In this document: positions 29,317 through 38,308 of the stretch, one piece after another
How positions within the stretch are numbered: position 1 is the first letter of the stretch
Layout: each line of letters starts with the position of its first letter
NCBI GenBank assembly: GCA_964459305.1
Contig: CAYWNA010000099.1
Span: 1-42,103, forward strand
DNA length: 42,103 nt
Source of the DNA: CAYWNA01 sp964459305
GTDB lineage: Bacteria; Planctomycetota; Planctomycetia; Pirellulales; Pirellulaceae
Reading direction: 5' to 3'
Notes under the pieces: model-generated
Told to the model about the DNA's origin: nothing
Database searches by the model: none
The model's input: the letters and a program-made list of their open reading frames with translations, nothing else
Made by a program: the position numbers and the translations under genes

Positions 29317-30222
29317 ATGCGATCAGCTCGCCAAACAGCCTCATTCTTGATGCGCCGGTTTGAAGAGGCCGGAATTCGGCCAAACACGCGGCGAGGGCAG
29401 AACTTCCTCGTGGATCTCAACCTGTTGCACCTGCTGGCGGAGTCGGCGGACGTGGGGCCGGAGGACGTGGTACTGGAAGTTGGTACCGGCACGGGATCGC
29501 TGACGGCGCTATTGGCCGAACGCGCTGCTGCGGTTGTGACCGTCGAGGTCGATTGGCAATTGTACCAATTGGCTTCCGAGGAGTTGATCGATTTCGACAA
29601 CATTACGATGTTGAAGCAGGACGCGCTCAAGAACAAGAATAATTTTCATCCTCGCCTGCTGGAGACGATTCGAGAGAAGTTGGCTGAGCGAGGGGGGCGG
29701 TGTCTGAAACTGGTGGCCAATCTGCCATACAACATCGCTACGCCCGTGGTGTCCAACTTGCTGTGCACGGAATTAGTGCCCGTATCGATGACCGTCACGA
29801 TCCAGAAGGAGTTGGCCGAGCGCATTACCGCCCGACCGCGCACGAAGGACTATGGCGCATTAAGCATCTGGATACAAAGCCAGTGTGACGTAGAGATCGT
29901 TCGGATCATGGCGTCGAGCGTGTTCTGGCCGCGGCCAAGAGTGGAATCGGCGATCATCCGGATCCTTCCTCGCACGGAGAAGCGAGCCGAGATTCCGAAT
30001 ATTGGGTTCTTCCACTCGTTCGTGCGATCGATGTTCTTCCATCGCCGCAAGTTCCTGCGTAGTGAGTTGCTGAGCGCCTTCAAGGGGCAACTGGACAAGC
30101 CCGCCGTAGATGAAATTCTCAGCGGACAACGCCTGGGTTCAAATAGCCGATCGGAAGAACTGGACGTGGACGCCATGCTCGGCCTTTGTGAAGCAGTGAG
30201 GGCGAGGCTGAACCAGCCGTAG
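29317..30222 (+). CDS. rsmA: 16S rRNA adenine(1518/1519) N6-dimethyltransferase RsmA (KsgA)
   Basis: SAM-dependent enzyme that dimethylates two adjacent adenines near the 3' end of 16S rRNA late in 30S assembly. At 301 residues it fits the family. It shows RRGQNFLVD (26-33), the SAM-binding motif LEVGTGTGSLT (53-63), the acidic EVD (77-79), and the catalytic motif NLPYNIATPV (135-144). The C-terminal helical domain includes FFHSFVRSMFFHRRKFLR, the usual KsgA segment. ATG 29317 is the only start that keeps the full N-terminal helix. It lies downstream of rpsD but not in tight linkage. Confidence 0.94.
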   Translation: MRSARQTASFLMRRFEEAGIRPNTRRGQNFLVDLNLLHLLAESADVGPEDVVLEVGTGTGSLTALLAERAAAVVTVEVDWQLYQLASEELIDFDNITMLKQDALKNKNNFHPRLLETIREKLAERGGRCLKLVANLPYNIATPVVSNLLCTELVPVSMTVTIQKELAERITARPRTKDYGALSIWIQSQCDVEIVRIMASSVFWPRPRVESAIIRILPRTEKRAEIPNIGFFHSFVRSMFFHRRKFLRSELLSAFKGQLDKPAVDEILSGQRLGSNSRSEELDVDAMLGLCEAVRARLNQP

Positions 30223-30322
30223 TGATGGAACGCGGTCCGCCGGTGTCCGTCCGCTGCAGATTCTAGTACGATGTAGTCATTGTGATTCGGAAGACAGCAG
30301 GACAGAAGCGATTGGATACGAC

Positions 30323-31255
30323 ATGAAATTCATTGAAATGTCAGCCAAGGCACTGGCCCAGGTCGTGAACGCTGGCGGCGCGGATGCCGTGGACCTGAAA
30401 GCGGCCGGAGTGCCCGAAGACGCGGTAGTTCGAGTCAATGAACAGGGCGATATCGAGGTGCGGAGGAACGATCAGTGGGATGTGGTTGGTGGCCTGCTTG
30501 GGGAATATGCGGAGAGAATCAAAAAGGTCACTGGGCTTGACTGGCTGGAATACGAAACCGCCGGCCATGCGGTCTCAGCCCAATTTGCCGAGGTGACCCT
30601 CGATTTGGACCGCTCTCGGCGTTGCGGTTTTCCAGAAGTGATTTACGGCGAAGGCAAGAATGTCGAGACGCTGAAACGCATATTCCAGAGGCTACTTGAA
30701 GAGAGTGTGCCAATTCTGGCAACACGGATCAGTGCCCAGAAGGCCGGACAGTTGACCGAAGAGTTCCCTTCCGGGACCTACAACGCCGTGGCTCGGACCT
30801 TTCGGGTGCCCCACACGGACGAGGAAACCCCAAAGGCAGATAAGGCTATTGGGCGGGTTGCCGTGGTCACCGCTGGTTCGAGCGACTTGCCAGTCGCCGA
30901 AGAAGCTCGTGAGACATTAGATTGGATGGGAGCGAGCGTGACCATGATCCACGACGTGGGCGTTGCTGGCCCACATCGTCTGCACGCCAATCTGGAAAAG
31001 CTTCAGAACGTCGATGCCGTGATTGTCATCGCCGGTATGGAGGGTGCCTTGCCCAGCGTGGTCGGCGGCTACGTGGATTGCCCGGTTGTGGCCGTACCCA
31101 CGAGCGTTGGGTATGGAGCAAGCTTTGCCGGTGTGGCGGCTTTGCTGGGAATGCTCAACAGTTGCGCTTCGAACGTGACCGTCGTCAATATTGACGCGGG
31201 ATTCAAAGGCGCGTACGTCGCAGGACTGATCGCTAAGAAAAGACAAGGACGCTGA
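30323..31255 (+). CDS. larB: LarB-type nicotinic acid dinucleotide carboxylase (nickel-pincer cofactor synthesis)
   Basis: LarB carboxylates the pyridinium ring of nicotinic acid adenine dinucleotide and hydrolyses it, the first step to the nickel-pincer nucleotide cofactor. It is PurE-like. It shows LDLDRSRRCGFPEVIYGEGK (93-112), VVTAGSSDLPVAEEA, HDVGVAGPHRL, GMEGALPSVVGGYVDCPVVA and VPTSVGYGASFAGVAALLG, all near the family consensus. At 310 residues it is longer than typical LarB (about 250). The extra N-terminal 60 residues (DAVVRVNEQGDIEVRRNDQW) look like a small added domain. The family's usual NIDNGFGAG reads NIDAGFKGA here. The pncB start follows 14 bp later. larC and larE are not in the window. 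Confidence 0.88.
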   Translation: MKFIEMSAKALAQVVNAGGADAVDLKAAGVPEDAVVRVNEQGDIEVRRNDQWDVVGGLLGEYAERIKKVTGLDWLEYETAGHAVSAQFAEVTLDLDRSRRCGFPEVIYGEGKNVETLKRIFQRLLEESVPILATRISAQKAGQLTEEFPSGTYNAVARTFRVPHTDEETPKADKAIGRVAVVTAGSSDLPVAEEARETLDWMGASVTMIHDVGVAGPHRLHANLEKLQNVDAVIVIAGMEGALPSVVGGYVDCPVVAVPTSVGYGASFAGVAALLGMLNSCASNVTVVNIDAGFKGAYVAGLIAKKRQGR

Positions 31256-31269
31256 AGAGGCGGGCCCAA

Positions 31270-32733
31270 GTGACCGCATTGCCCGACATCCGCAAGCACT
31301 CGTTGGCTCTGCTGACGGACCTCTATCAGTTGACCATGGCCTATGGCTATTGGAAGAACGGGAGCGCCGAGCGCGAAGCCGTATTCCATCTGGTTTTCCG
31401 CAAGTGTCCTTTCGACGGTCAATTTGCCGTCGCTTGCGGCTTGAGTCACATGGTTGACTATCTACGCGAATTGCGTTTTTCGGACTCGGATCTTCAGTAC
31501 CTTGCTACCTTGGTCGGAGCGGATGATCGGCCGCTGTTTGATCCCGCCTTTCTGGAATACCTCCGTGGCGTGGAGTTCCGCTGGAATGTGGACGCTGTGC
31601 CCGAAGGCACGGTGGTATTTGCCTACGAACCGCTGGTCCGCGTCCGTGGGCCACTGATGCAGTGCCAGATCGTTGAGACGGCGCTGTTGAACATGGTGAA
31701 TTTCCAGACGCTCATAGCGACTAAGGCGGCCCGAGTCTGCCGAGCGGCGGGCGGGCAGCCGGTACTGGAATTCGGCCTCCGTCGCGCGCAGGGAATTGAT
31801 GGTGGTCTTGCGGCAAGTCGCGCCGCATTCGTGGGCGGTTGCGCGGCGACATCCAACGTGCTGGCGGGGAAGCTGTTCGATATCCCGGTGAAGGGTACGC
31901 ATGCCCACAGTTGGGTCATGTCGTTCGAAGATGAACGACGGGCTTTCGAGGCGTATGCGGAAGCCATGCCGAACAACTGCGTCTTGCTGGTCGACACGTA
32001 CGACACGAAAAGTGGTGTTCGAAACGCGATCGAAGTCGCCCGCGAATTGCGCCGCCGAGGGCACGAGATGATGGGAATTCGCCTGGATTCCGGCGATTTG
32101 GCGTCACTCAGTCGTGACGCTCGCGTCATGCTGGACGAAGGCGGCTTTCCGAACGCGAAGATCGTCGCCAGCAGCGACTTGGACGAATACGAAATCGAGC
32201 GGCTTCGTGGCGTGGGAGCGAAGATCGACATATGGGGCGTGGGGACACGATTGGCCACGGCATACGATCAGCCGGCTCTTGGCGGCGTATACAAGTTGTC
32301 GGCGCTGAAAGACGATGCTGGACGGTGGGACTACAGGTTGAAGCTGTCCGAGCAAGAGGTCAAGACATCGGACCCAGGGATCCTGCAGGTCCGCCGTTTC
32401 CGGGACGGACAGGGTCAGTGTGTGGCCGACGTGATCTACGACGAGCCCACGGGTATCGAAGAAGAGGCCCGGTTTGTCCCGCTCGGCCGGCGGGACGAGG
32501 CAACACCCATCGATTCCCAGGTCTCCGAGGATTTGCTCGTCCCCATGTTCCGTGCGGGGCGGTCCGTTTGCGATCCTCCGTCCGCACCCGAGGCCAGATC
32601 ACGAACTCAATCGCAACTAAACACGATCGACGAATCCGTGCTCCGCTTCGACAATGCCCAATCCTACGTCGTCGGCCTGGAGAAACGTCTGCACGACATG
32701 AAGGCCAACCTGATCGCAGCAGCGCGGGCGTGA
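31270..32733 (+). CDS. pncB: Nicotinate phosphoribosyltransferase
   Basis: Makes nicotinate mononucleotide from nicotinic acid and phosphoribosyl pyrophosphate in NAD salvage. At 487 residues it matches the long (PncB2-like) class. It shows LLTDLYQLTMAYGYW at the N-terminus, EFGLRRAQGIDGGLAASRAA for phosphate binding, KGTHAHSWVMSF with the active-site His, VDTYDTKSGVRNA and GIRLDSGDLASLS. It starts with GTG at 31270, 14 bp after larB and behind a GAGG, so the two are one transcript. Its product is on the route to the LarB substrate. The C-terminus has a family-typical zinc-less helix end. Confidence 0.93.
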   Translation: MTALPDIRKHSLALLTDLYQLTMAYGYWKNGSAEREAVFHLVFRKCPFDGQFAVACGLSHMVDYLRELRFSDSDLQYLATLVGADDRPLFDPAFLEYLRGVEFRWNVDAVPEGTVVFAYEPLVRVRGPLMQCQIVETALLNMVNFQTLIATKAARVCRAAGGQPVLEFGLRRAQGIDGGLAASRAAFVGGCAATSNVLAGKLFDIPVKGTHAHSWVMSFEDERRAFEAYAEAMPNNCVLLVDTYDTKSGVRNAIEVARELRRRGHEMMGIRLDSGDLASLSRDARVMLDEGGFPNAKIVASSDLDEYEIERLRGVGAKIDIWGVGTRLATAYDQPALGGVYKLSALKDDAGRWDYRLKLSEQEVKTSDPGILQVRRFRDGQGQCVADVIYDEPTGIEEEARFVPLGRRDEATPIDSQVSEDLLVPMFRAGRSVCDPPSAPEARSRTQSQLNTIDESVLRFDNAQSYVVGLEKRLHDMKANLIAAARA

Positions 32734-33104
32734 ATCCAAGACCAAGCGCCGAGAGAAGGTCAGCGACGATCTGGCCGGTCAAATGTCGTTGTATCCGCTT
32801 CGGGATGACGACCAGCGAGTTTCAGTGCGATTCAAACTGCGGGCACAGCAATACCGCCCGCGGGCGAAAACGAGCAAATGTGTCAACCTTGACCGAGAGC
32901 CGTATAACTACCGCCCTGGCAATGACTTGCGCAACGCTGGGACGCTGGACGACGCCAAACGGGAAAACAAAAACAGAGATTTCTGCAACACCGTGCGATT
33001 CTTTCGGCCTGTTGCGGTGTTTGATGTACTACGTCCTTTCGAATTGGCGTCCGTTTGGTTTCGTTCGTAGTTTAGAGAATCGCGTACAAAGGGAGAGAGA
33101 ATCG
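32734..33104. other. Intergenic stretch before the EF-hand gene, no gene
   Basis: 371 bp after pncB. One frame stays open through it into the EF-hand gene, but it is Arg-rich without protein-like composition and its start lies inside pncB, so I reject it. The final 15 bases carry the GGGAGAGAGA ribosome binding site for ATG 33105. I see no terminator with a T-run for pncB. Confidence 0.45.
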
Positions 33105-34049
33105 ATGACTCGGAAACAGCACTTGATTTGGGGTTCCACACTCGTGGTTTGTGCATTCCTACTCACTACCACCATGGCGCACGCGCAGCCACCAAAAAGC
33201 AAACCCGACCGGGGCCGGCCCGGTGGTGGCGAAAGGCCCAGCGTGGATCAGATCATGAAGCGTTTTGACACGGATGGCGATGGCAAACTGACCAAGGCTG
33301 AACTGCCTGGGCCGATGGCCGAACGGATGATGCGAGCCGATGCCAACAGCGACGGCGCGGTGACCAAAGAAGAGTTGGCCGAGTCACTCAAGCGGCTTGC
33401 CGGTGGCATGCGGGGCCAGGGCGGCGGGCGCGGTATGCCCGAACCCGAACAGGTATTGAAGCGTCTGGATGCCAATGGCGATGGCAAACTGACGAAGGAC
33501 GAACTGCCCGAACCGATGGCCGAACGGATGATGCAAGCCGATGCCAACGGCGACGGTGCCATTACCAAAGAAGAGCTTGTCGAGGCACGAAAGCGGTTTG
33601 CAGGAGGCGGGCGAGGCCAGGGTGGCGGACGCGGTATGCCCGATCCTGAGCAGATGTTCAAGCGGTTCGACAAGAACAGCGACGGGAAACTTTCCAAAGA
33701 CGAATTGCCGCCGCAACTGGCCGAACGTCTGCTGAAGGCCGACACCGACAAAGACGGTGCGGTCAGCAAGAGCGAGCTTGAAGAGGCCCGCAAGAAGTTC
33801 GCGGGGCAACGCGGTGGTCCCGGTCCCGGTCCCGGTGGTCGTGGGGGCCAGAATCCTGGCGAAATGTTTGACCGCATGGACCGTGACGGCGATGGCAAGC
33901 TCACCAAGGACGAGTTGCCCGAAAGGTTCGCGGAGCGGCTGATGCGTGCCGATACGGACGGCGACGGCGCGGTCAGCAAAGAGGAGCTTGAAAAGGTGCG
34001 CGGGGGTAGAAAGCCCGGGCGTGGTGATCGGCCACCTAAGGACAGCTAA
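33105..34049 (+). CDS. Secreted eight-EF-hand repeat protein
   Basis: A 314-residue secreted calcium-binding protein. A signal peptide (hydrophobic core STLVVCAFLLTTTMAHA, cleavage near AHA-QPP) is followed by four tandem blocks of about 60-70 residues. Each block has two EF-hand loops of the form DxDGDGKLTKxE and DxNxDGAVTKEE, eight in total (the first starts at Asp55). Blocks are separated by Gly/Arg-rich linkers (GGMRGQGGGRGMP, GPGPGPGGRGGQNP). Each loop keeps the five acidic or Asn positions needed for calcium. The paired loops and the conserved LPxxMAERMMxAD helices between them indicate block duplication. Such proteins are common in planctomycetes and their role is unknown. Confidence 0.88.
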   Translation: MTRKQHLIWGSTLVVCAFLLTTTMAHAQPPKSKPDRGRPGGGERPSVDQIMKRFDTDGDGKLTKAELPGPMAERMMRADANSDGAVTKEELAESLKRLAGGMRGQGGGRGMPEPEQVLKRLDANGDGKLTKDELPEPMAERMMQADANGDGAITKEELVEARKRFAGGGRGQGGGRGMPDPEQMFKRFDKNSDGKLSKDELPPQLAERLLKADTDKDGAVSKSELEEARKKFAGQRGGPGPGPGGRGGQNPGEMFDRMDRDGDGKLTKDELPERFAERLMRADTDGDGAVSKEELEKVRGGRKPGRGDRPPKDS

Positions 34050-34130
34050 CTCGCTGAAATATGGCCCCTGGGCTGCGAACGCAGATTAGAGCCGGGGCTC
34101 CAATCGAAACAACCGCTCGCACGCGGTATG

Positions 34131-34161
34131 ACCGGGCATGGGCTGACCTTGCCCGGTTTTT
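34131..34161 (+). terminator. Intrinsic terminator after the EF-hand gene
   Basis: ACCGGGCA (34131-34138) pairs with TGCCCGGT (34150-34157) over an 11-base loop, followed directly by a run of five T. It lies about 80 bp after the stop at 34049. This is the clearest rho-independent terminator in the window. The rest of 34050-34513 holds no convincing gene. Confidence 0.75.
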
Positions 34162-34513
34162 CTTGCGCGCGTCTTCGCTGGGTGGCCACGTGGGAGCTAA
34201 TGAACCATCACAATCTGAAGGCGTTCGCATCGAGGCGGACGAATAGAACCGCTTGAAGTCCCGCATTCAGGCCGTATTGCACCTAACCTGTCGCCAGGAG
34301 TCACCTAAAGATGGGGATGCGAACATGGCTACTCGCGATTCATGCGTCGATTCATCGGAAAAAAGCCGGTTTCCTGAGAAAAGTCTCAAGTTTCACCGGA
34401 GTCAGACTATGCACTTTGACGATTATGTCAATTGTACCGATCAGGAAAACCAGGCAAAATCGCACGGACCAGCCTCGCCGCTCCGCGCGAACGCCAGCAA
34501 GAGGACAGCGACC

Positions 34514-35008
34514 ATGGAACTGGTAGTTCGCCGACGTACTCGGGTATCGTTTTGTTTCGCCGTGACGGGATTGCTTTCCCTTGTCTGTGGCTGCACCACC
34601 CTGGGCATCAGCGGTTCAGATACGATGGATCTGGTAGGCGAATCTCCAGAAACGCTGTCGCAACCGCAGAAAACCCCCTCCATTAGTGTTGAGCTTCGGC
34701 CGAGTGGCAAGAAACCGGAAATCAGCCAAATCCCTCTGACGCGTGGAATGCTCATTCAACAGGCTTTAGAGCAGGCGGGTGCCGTGAAAAGATTCCGCCG
34801 GATGGATGTCCGGCTGATGCGAGCTGCGAGAGACCAGAGACAAAAGCTGGAGGTCAAGTACGATCACGAAAAAGGTGGCGTCAATCCCCTGTACGACTAC
34901 GCGCTTCATCCCGGCGATCACGTTGTTGCTATCGAGGACACAGCGACCATACTCGATGATATGTTGCAGTCCATCTCTGGGCCGGTTGGGCACGCCGTTG
35001 GCAGATAG
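34514..35008 (+). CDS. Small lipoprotein with SLBB-like C-terminal part
   Basis: A 164-residue exported lipoprotein. ATG 34514 is chosen because AGAGGA precedes it and it opens with a proper signal (MELVVRRRTRVSFCFAVTGL, lipobox VCGC); the frame is open for 87 codons upstream but not protein-like. The mature part has ISVELRPSG, LTRGMLIQQALEQAGAVKRF and, near the end, LYDYALHPGDHVVAIEDT, which recalls the SLBB-type ligand-binding fold of polysaccharide export proteins. A role in envelope polysaccharide handling is only a guess. Confidence 0.65.
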   Translation: MELVVRRRTRVSFCFAVTGLLSLVCGCTTLGISGSDTMDLVGESPETLSQPQKTPSISVELRPSGKKPEISQIPLTRGMLIQQALEQAGAVKRFRRMDVRLMRAARDQRQKLEVKYDHEKGGVNPLYDYALHPGDHVVAIEDTATILDDMLQSISGPVGHAVGR

Positions 35009-35405
35009 AGTCTTGGCGCATGAGAAACCGCCCGCGCTCTCTGGTAAGCGCAGGCGGATGTGCCCGCCGATGGGTCAATGTCGGGTGCCGACCCACCGAG
35101 TCGCATCGCCGTGCTGATGTACTCTATTTCTTGCGATGCCGGATTTTCGCACGCATGCGACGTTTCTTTCGGCCGAGTTTACGCCGACCTTTTCCTGTTT
35201 TCTTGGTTCCCACGAACTGGCTCCGAATGCGCTGTTGGACAAACTAAGATCCGCGCCGCCCCATCTGTTGGAGTCCAGGCTTCAGCCTGTCTTCGCAGCC
35301 TAAGGGCTGTACTCCAGCCGACATTTCAAAGTAGCCGCGACTCAATCGAGCGACGCTAGATACGTTAGAAATACGATAGCAGACTGGTGCGTTTGACGCC
35401 AGACG
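35009..35405. other. Intergenic region with a repeat-like segment
   Basis: Lies between two converging genes. Around 35268-35320 there is an imperfect inverted repeat (GGAGTCCAGGCTTCAGCCTG to GGGCTGTACTCCAGC) that looks like another dispersed intergenic element, not of the GTAG type. Short frames here are Arg-rich and unsupported. I see no T-run terminator. Confidence 0.45.
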
Positions 35406-36137
35406 TCAGACGTACTCTTGTACCAGCGGCTTGATAATCACTTCGGATACGTGTGCTCGAGGCGGCAGAGCGGCAATCGTCACTGCCAGATCGCCAACGT
35501 CCTCCGGTTGGACCATGGCCGCTTTGCGTTCATCGCTGACCGGCTGTGGGCGATTGACCAAAATGGGCGTATTAACCTCCCCTGGATAGACGTTAGTTAC
35601 GCGGATCCCGTTGGCGGCGTCCTCGTTGCCGATAGCCGTCCCCAGGGCACTCATAGCGAATTTTGCGGCACAATACGCAATGCCGCCCAGAGCCAGTGCC
35701 CGTTTGCCGGCGATGGACGAGATATTCATGATCAGCCCGTCGCCGCGCTCGCGCATTTGCGGAAGGACTTCATAGATGCAGTTGTACGCACCGGTCGCGT
35801 TAATCGCCATCACTTGGTCCCATTGCTCTGGCGACATGGTGGCCATGCTGCGGGTCTTGATGTTGATTCCCGCCGAGTTGACCAGGATGTCGATCTGGCC
35901 CAGTTGTTGGTTGGCCCAGGCGAACATCTGCGCTACACTCTGACGGTCGGTAACGTCCACCGCGTGATACAGCAAACCGGGCTCGCCCGACCAGGCTTCT
36001 GCCGCCTTGCGCAGTATCTCTTCGCGTCGGCCCGCAATGACGACTCGGCATCCTTCCAATGCGAACGCCTGGGCGATTCCCAAGCCGATTCCCGTGCCGC
36101 CTCCAGTGATCACGGCGGTTTTCCCTTCGAGTTTCAT
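35406..36137 (-). CDS. Short-chain dehydrogenase/reductase
   Basis: A classical SDR of 243 residues with a Rossmann fold. The cofactor motif TGGGTGIG is at about residues 11-18, followed by GRR (about 35-37), which suggests NADP(H). NSAG is near 90. The catalytic triad is Ser (NISSIAG), Tyr and Lys (YCAAK). The family-typical VYPGEVNTPI follows. ATG 36137 has GAGG about 12 bases before; a longer in-frame start 51 bases upstream is less likely. Substrate is unknown. It stands alone, divergent from the RDD cluster, with 171 bp of shared upstream region that shows no clear operator. Confidence 0.87.
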   Translation of the reverse strand: MKLEGKTAVITGGGTGIGLGIAQAFALEGCRVVIAGRREEILRKAAEAWSGEPGLLYHAVDVTDRQSVAQMFAWANQQLGQIDILVNSAGINIKTRSMATMSPEQWDQVMAINATGAYNCIYEVLPQMRERGDGLIMNISSIAGKRALALGGIAYCAAKFAMSALGTAIGNEDAANGIRVTNVYPGEVNTPILVNRPQPVSDERKAAMVQPEDVGDLAVTIAALPPRAHVSEVIIKPLVQEYV

Positions 36138-36308
36138 GTCTCTGATTTCCTCGGATTGGACTGGTTGATGGTGTACTCCATGCCCCAAAACTCATAGTCG
36201 AACGTCGATGTCATGGAGATGACAGTCTACCCGATTTGTAATGAGTCAACGCAGATTCTCAAGAGGGGATTGGTTGCGTGGATCGCCCAATTGGCGAATA
36301 ATCGGCTT

Positions 36309-37244
36309 ATGAACGTCGCCTGCTCACAACTTGATACGACGATCGAAATCGTTACCCCGGAAAATATCGCCTTCCACTACCGGGTGGCCGGCCCGTTTCG
36401 TCGGTTGCCGGCATATCTGCTGGACATCGTCATCCGTGTCGTGGTCTTCGTGGCGATCTCGTTCGCTCTGGGCATGCTGGGTGCTCTCGGTGGAGGTGGC
36501 GGGCTGATCGCGGCGATACTGCTGATTGCCTGGTTTCTCCTCGAGTGGTTCTATGGTGGGTTTTTCGAGACCTACATGAATGGTCAGACGCCCGGCAAAT
36601 GGGTGATGGGAATTCGTGTGCTAACCACCGAAGGTCAACCCATCAACGGATTGCAGGCGGTGATGAGAAATGTACTGCGCACTGCCGACCTCTATCCCTC
36701 GCTTTCACTGCAGGTAGTCGGGATACCGGTACCGATGTACGTGCTGCCGACGTTTGTCGTGGGCTTGGTCGCAATGACGTGCAACCGTAGGTTCCAGCGT
36801 CTAGGGGACCTGGTGTGCGGCACGGTGGTGGTGATTGAAGAACGGCACTGGTTGACGGGTGTTGCCAAAATCGAGGATACACGGGCCGCACAACTGGCCG
36901 AGTACCTGCCGGTCGATTACCGCGTCAGCCGCAGTCTGGCGCAGGCATTGGCGACCTACGTGGAACGTAGGCGATTCTTCACGCGGGCGCGTCGCGGAGA
37001 AGTCGCGAGGCACTTGGGCGAACCGTTGCTGAGGAAACTCGGATTGCGTAAAGACACCAGCCATGACTTGCTGTTGTGTGCATTGTACTACCGGACATTT
37101 ATTGCCGATCGGCCGGATGAGGACAGACCCGGGTGGGCGGGAGACGGTTCGCCGTTTGGCCCGCCATCTGTCGCGGATCCAGCGTTTCAGGGAATATCGC
37201 CATTTGCGGCTTCCACCAACGTGACATCGCGCGGAACGGAGTGA
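36309..37244 (+). CDS. RDD family membrane protein
   Basis: A 311-residue inner-membrane protein with the RDD domain. ATG 36309 is chosen because residues soon after it (DTTIEIVTPENIAFHYRVAG) are the typical opening of planctomycete RDD proteins; in-frame ATGs up to 96 bases upstream lack support. The domain shows RRLPAYLLDIVIRVVVF (arginine and aspartate pair of the RDD name), a second helix, GQTPGKWVMGIRVLT and FQRLGDLVCGTVVV. The soluble C-terminal 110 residues are basic. It is the first gene of the cluster SpoIIM-like, unknown membrane protein, DUF4129, DUF4350. Confidence 0.88.
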   Translation: MNVACSQLDTTIEIVTPENIAFHYRVAGPFRRLPAYLLDIVIRVVVFVAISFALGMLGALGGGGGLIAAILLIAWFLLEWFYGGFFETYMNGQTPGKWVMGIRVLTTEGQPINGLQAVMRNVLRTADLYPSLSLQVVGIPVPMYVLPTFVVGLVAMTCNRRFQRLGDLVCGTVVVIEERHWLTGVAKIEDTRAAQLAEYLPVDYRVSRSLAQALATYVERRRFFTRARRGEVARHLGEPLLRKLGLRKDTSHDLLLCALYYRTFIADRPDEDRPGWAGDGSPFGPPSVADPAFQGISPFAASTNVTSRGTE

Positions 37245-37333
37245 GAACGGGGAACGAGCGGAGGTAATGCGGCATCGGACAGGAAAGCCAGCCGCTTTTG
37301 GCTGTAGCTTCATTGCGTTAGGGAGACGGTCGA

Positions 37334-38308
37334 GTGAAAGTTGCCGAGTTGCTGGAATTGCGTCGCAAGAATTGGCAGGAATTGGAGCGACTGTGCGACC
37401 GGCTTCAGAACAGCCGGAAGAGCCGCATCCCGGCGGCCGAACTTTCGCGTTTCGCTGCTCTTTATCGCGCCGCGTGTGCCGACTTGGCCCTGGCCGATTC
37501 GTATCAACTGCCACCCAACACCGTGCAGTATTTACATCGCCTCGTCGGACGGGCGCACAACCAGTTGTACCGCACTCGCAATTTCGACTTTTCGGCATGG
37601 GGAAAACTGCTACTGGAGGACGTGCCCAGGCTCATTTTCAACGATCGCTGTGTGCAAATCGCTTTCTGCCTTTTCTGGGGCGTATTCATCATGTCCGCCA
37701 TTCTGGCGTACTCTAAGGCGATGTGGCCGCAATATGCCGAGGAGATGCTCACGCAAGTTGTGATCGAACAACTGGAAACTCAGTTCGAGAATCCGATTGA
37801 CGGGCGCGACCCGGAAGCGAACATGCTCATGGCAGGTTTTTACATCCAACACAACACGGGCATTGGATTGAAGTGTTTTGCGGGCGGCCTGTTGGTGATT
37901 CCGGGCCTGTTCGTCACACTGTTCAACGCCGCTCACCTGGGGGCTGCCTTTGGCTATATGGCCCGTCCGGAGATTTCGGAGGGGCCGAACTTCTTTCATT
38001 TTGTCACCGCGCACGGCCCGTTCGAGTTGACCGCCATCGTTCTGTCCGCCGGATCGGGCCTGCGACTGGGCGTCGCCTGGTTGGCGCCCGGTCGCCTGAG
38101 CCGGTTGGCGTCGTTGCGAACAACGGCAAAGGAAACCATGCCGCTGATGGGCGCGGCGATGTGCATGTTCTTTTTTGCTGCCCTAATCGAAGGCTTCATC
38201 TCGCCGTCTGGCTTGCCCTACTGGCTGAAGGCCACCGTTGCCGTGCTGTCCAGCGGGATGCTGACCTTCTATTTCGTGGTTCTTGGTTTTCCTCGGAGGC
38301 AATTGTAG
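37334..38308 (+). CDS. SpoIIM-like (stage II sporulation protein M family) membrane protein
   Basis: A 324-residue protein starting at GTG 37334. The N-terminus is soluble and helical (LLELRRKNWQELERLCDRLQ). The membrane part holds about five helices with the family-typical FYIQHNTGIGLKCFAGG (an amphipathic segment ending in a helix) and AHGPFELTAIVLSAGSGLRL, near the conserved HGxxEL motif of SpoIIM/DUF95 proteins. In non-sporulating bacteria this family sits beside RDD and MoxR genes. The next gene begins immediately after its stop (TAG-GTG), so the two are translationally coupled. Confidence 0.87.
   Translation: MKVAELLELRRKNWQELERLCDRLQNSRKSRIPAAELSRFAALYRAACADLALADSYQLPPNTVQYLHRLVGRAHNQLYRTRNFDFSAWGKLLLEDVPRLIFNDRCVQIAFCLFWGVFIMSAILAYSKAMWPQYAEEMLTQVVIEQLETQFENPIDGRDPEANMLMAGFYIQHNTGIGLKCFAGGLLVIPGLFVTLFNAAHLGAAFGYMARPEISEGPNFFHFVTAHGPFELTAIVLSAGSGLRLGVAWLAPGRLSRLASLRTTAKETMPLMGAAMCMFFFAALIEGFISPSGLPYWLKATVAVLSSGMLTFYFVVLGFPRRQL

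Noticed and set aside
32232..33104. In-frame upstream extension of the EF-hand gene
   Set aside because: It overlaps pncB in another frame, is Arg-rich, and the EF-hand gene has its own signal peptide and ribosome binding site at 33105.
33248..33979. Minus-strand frame opposite the EF-hand gene
   Set aside because: Ser- and Pro-rich mirror of the repeat coding sequence; no independent support.
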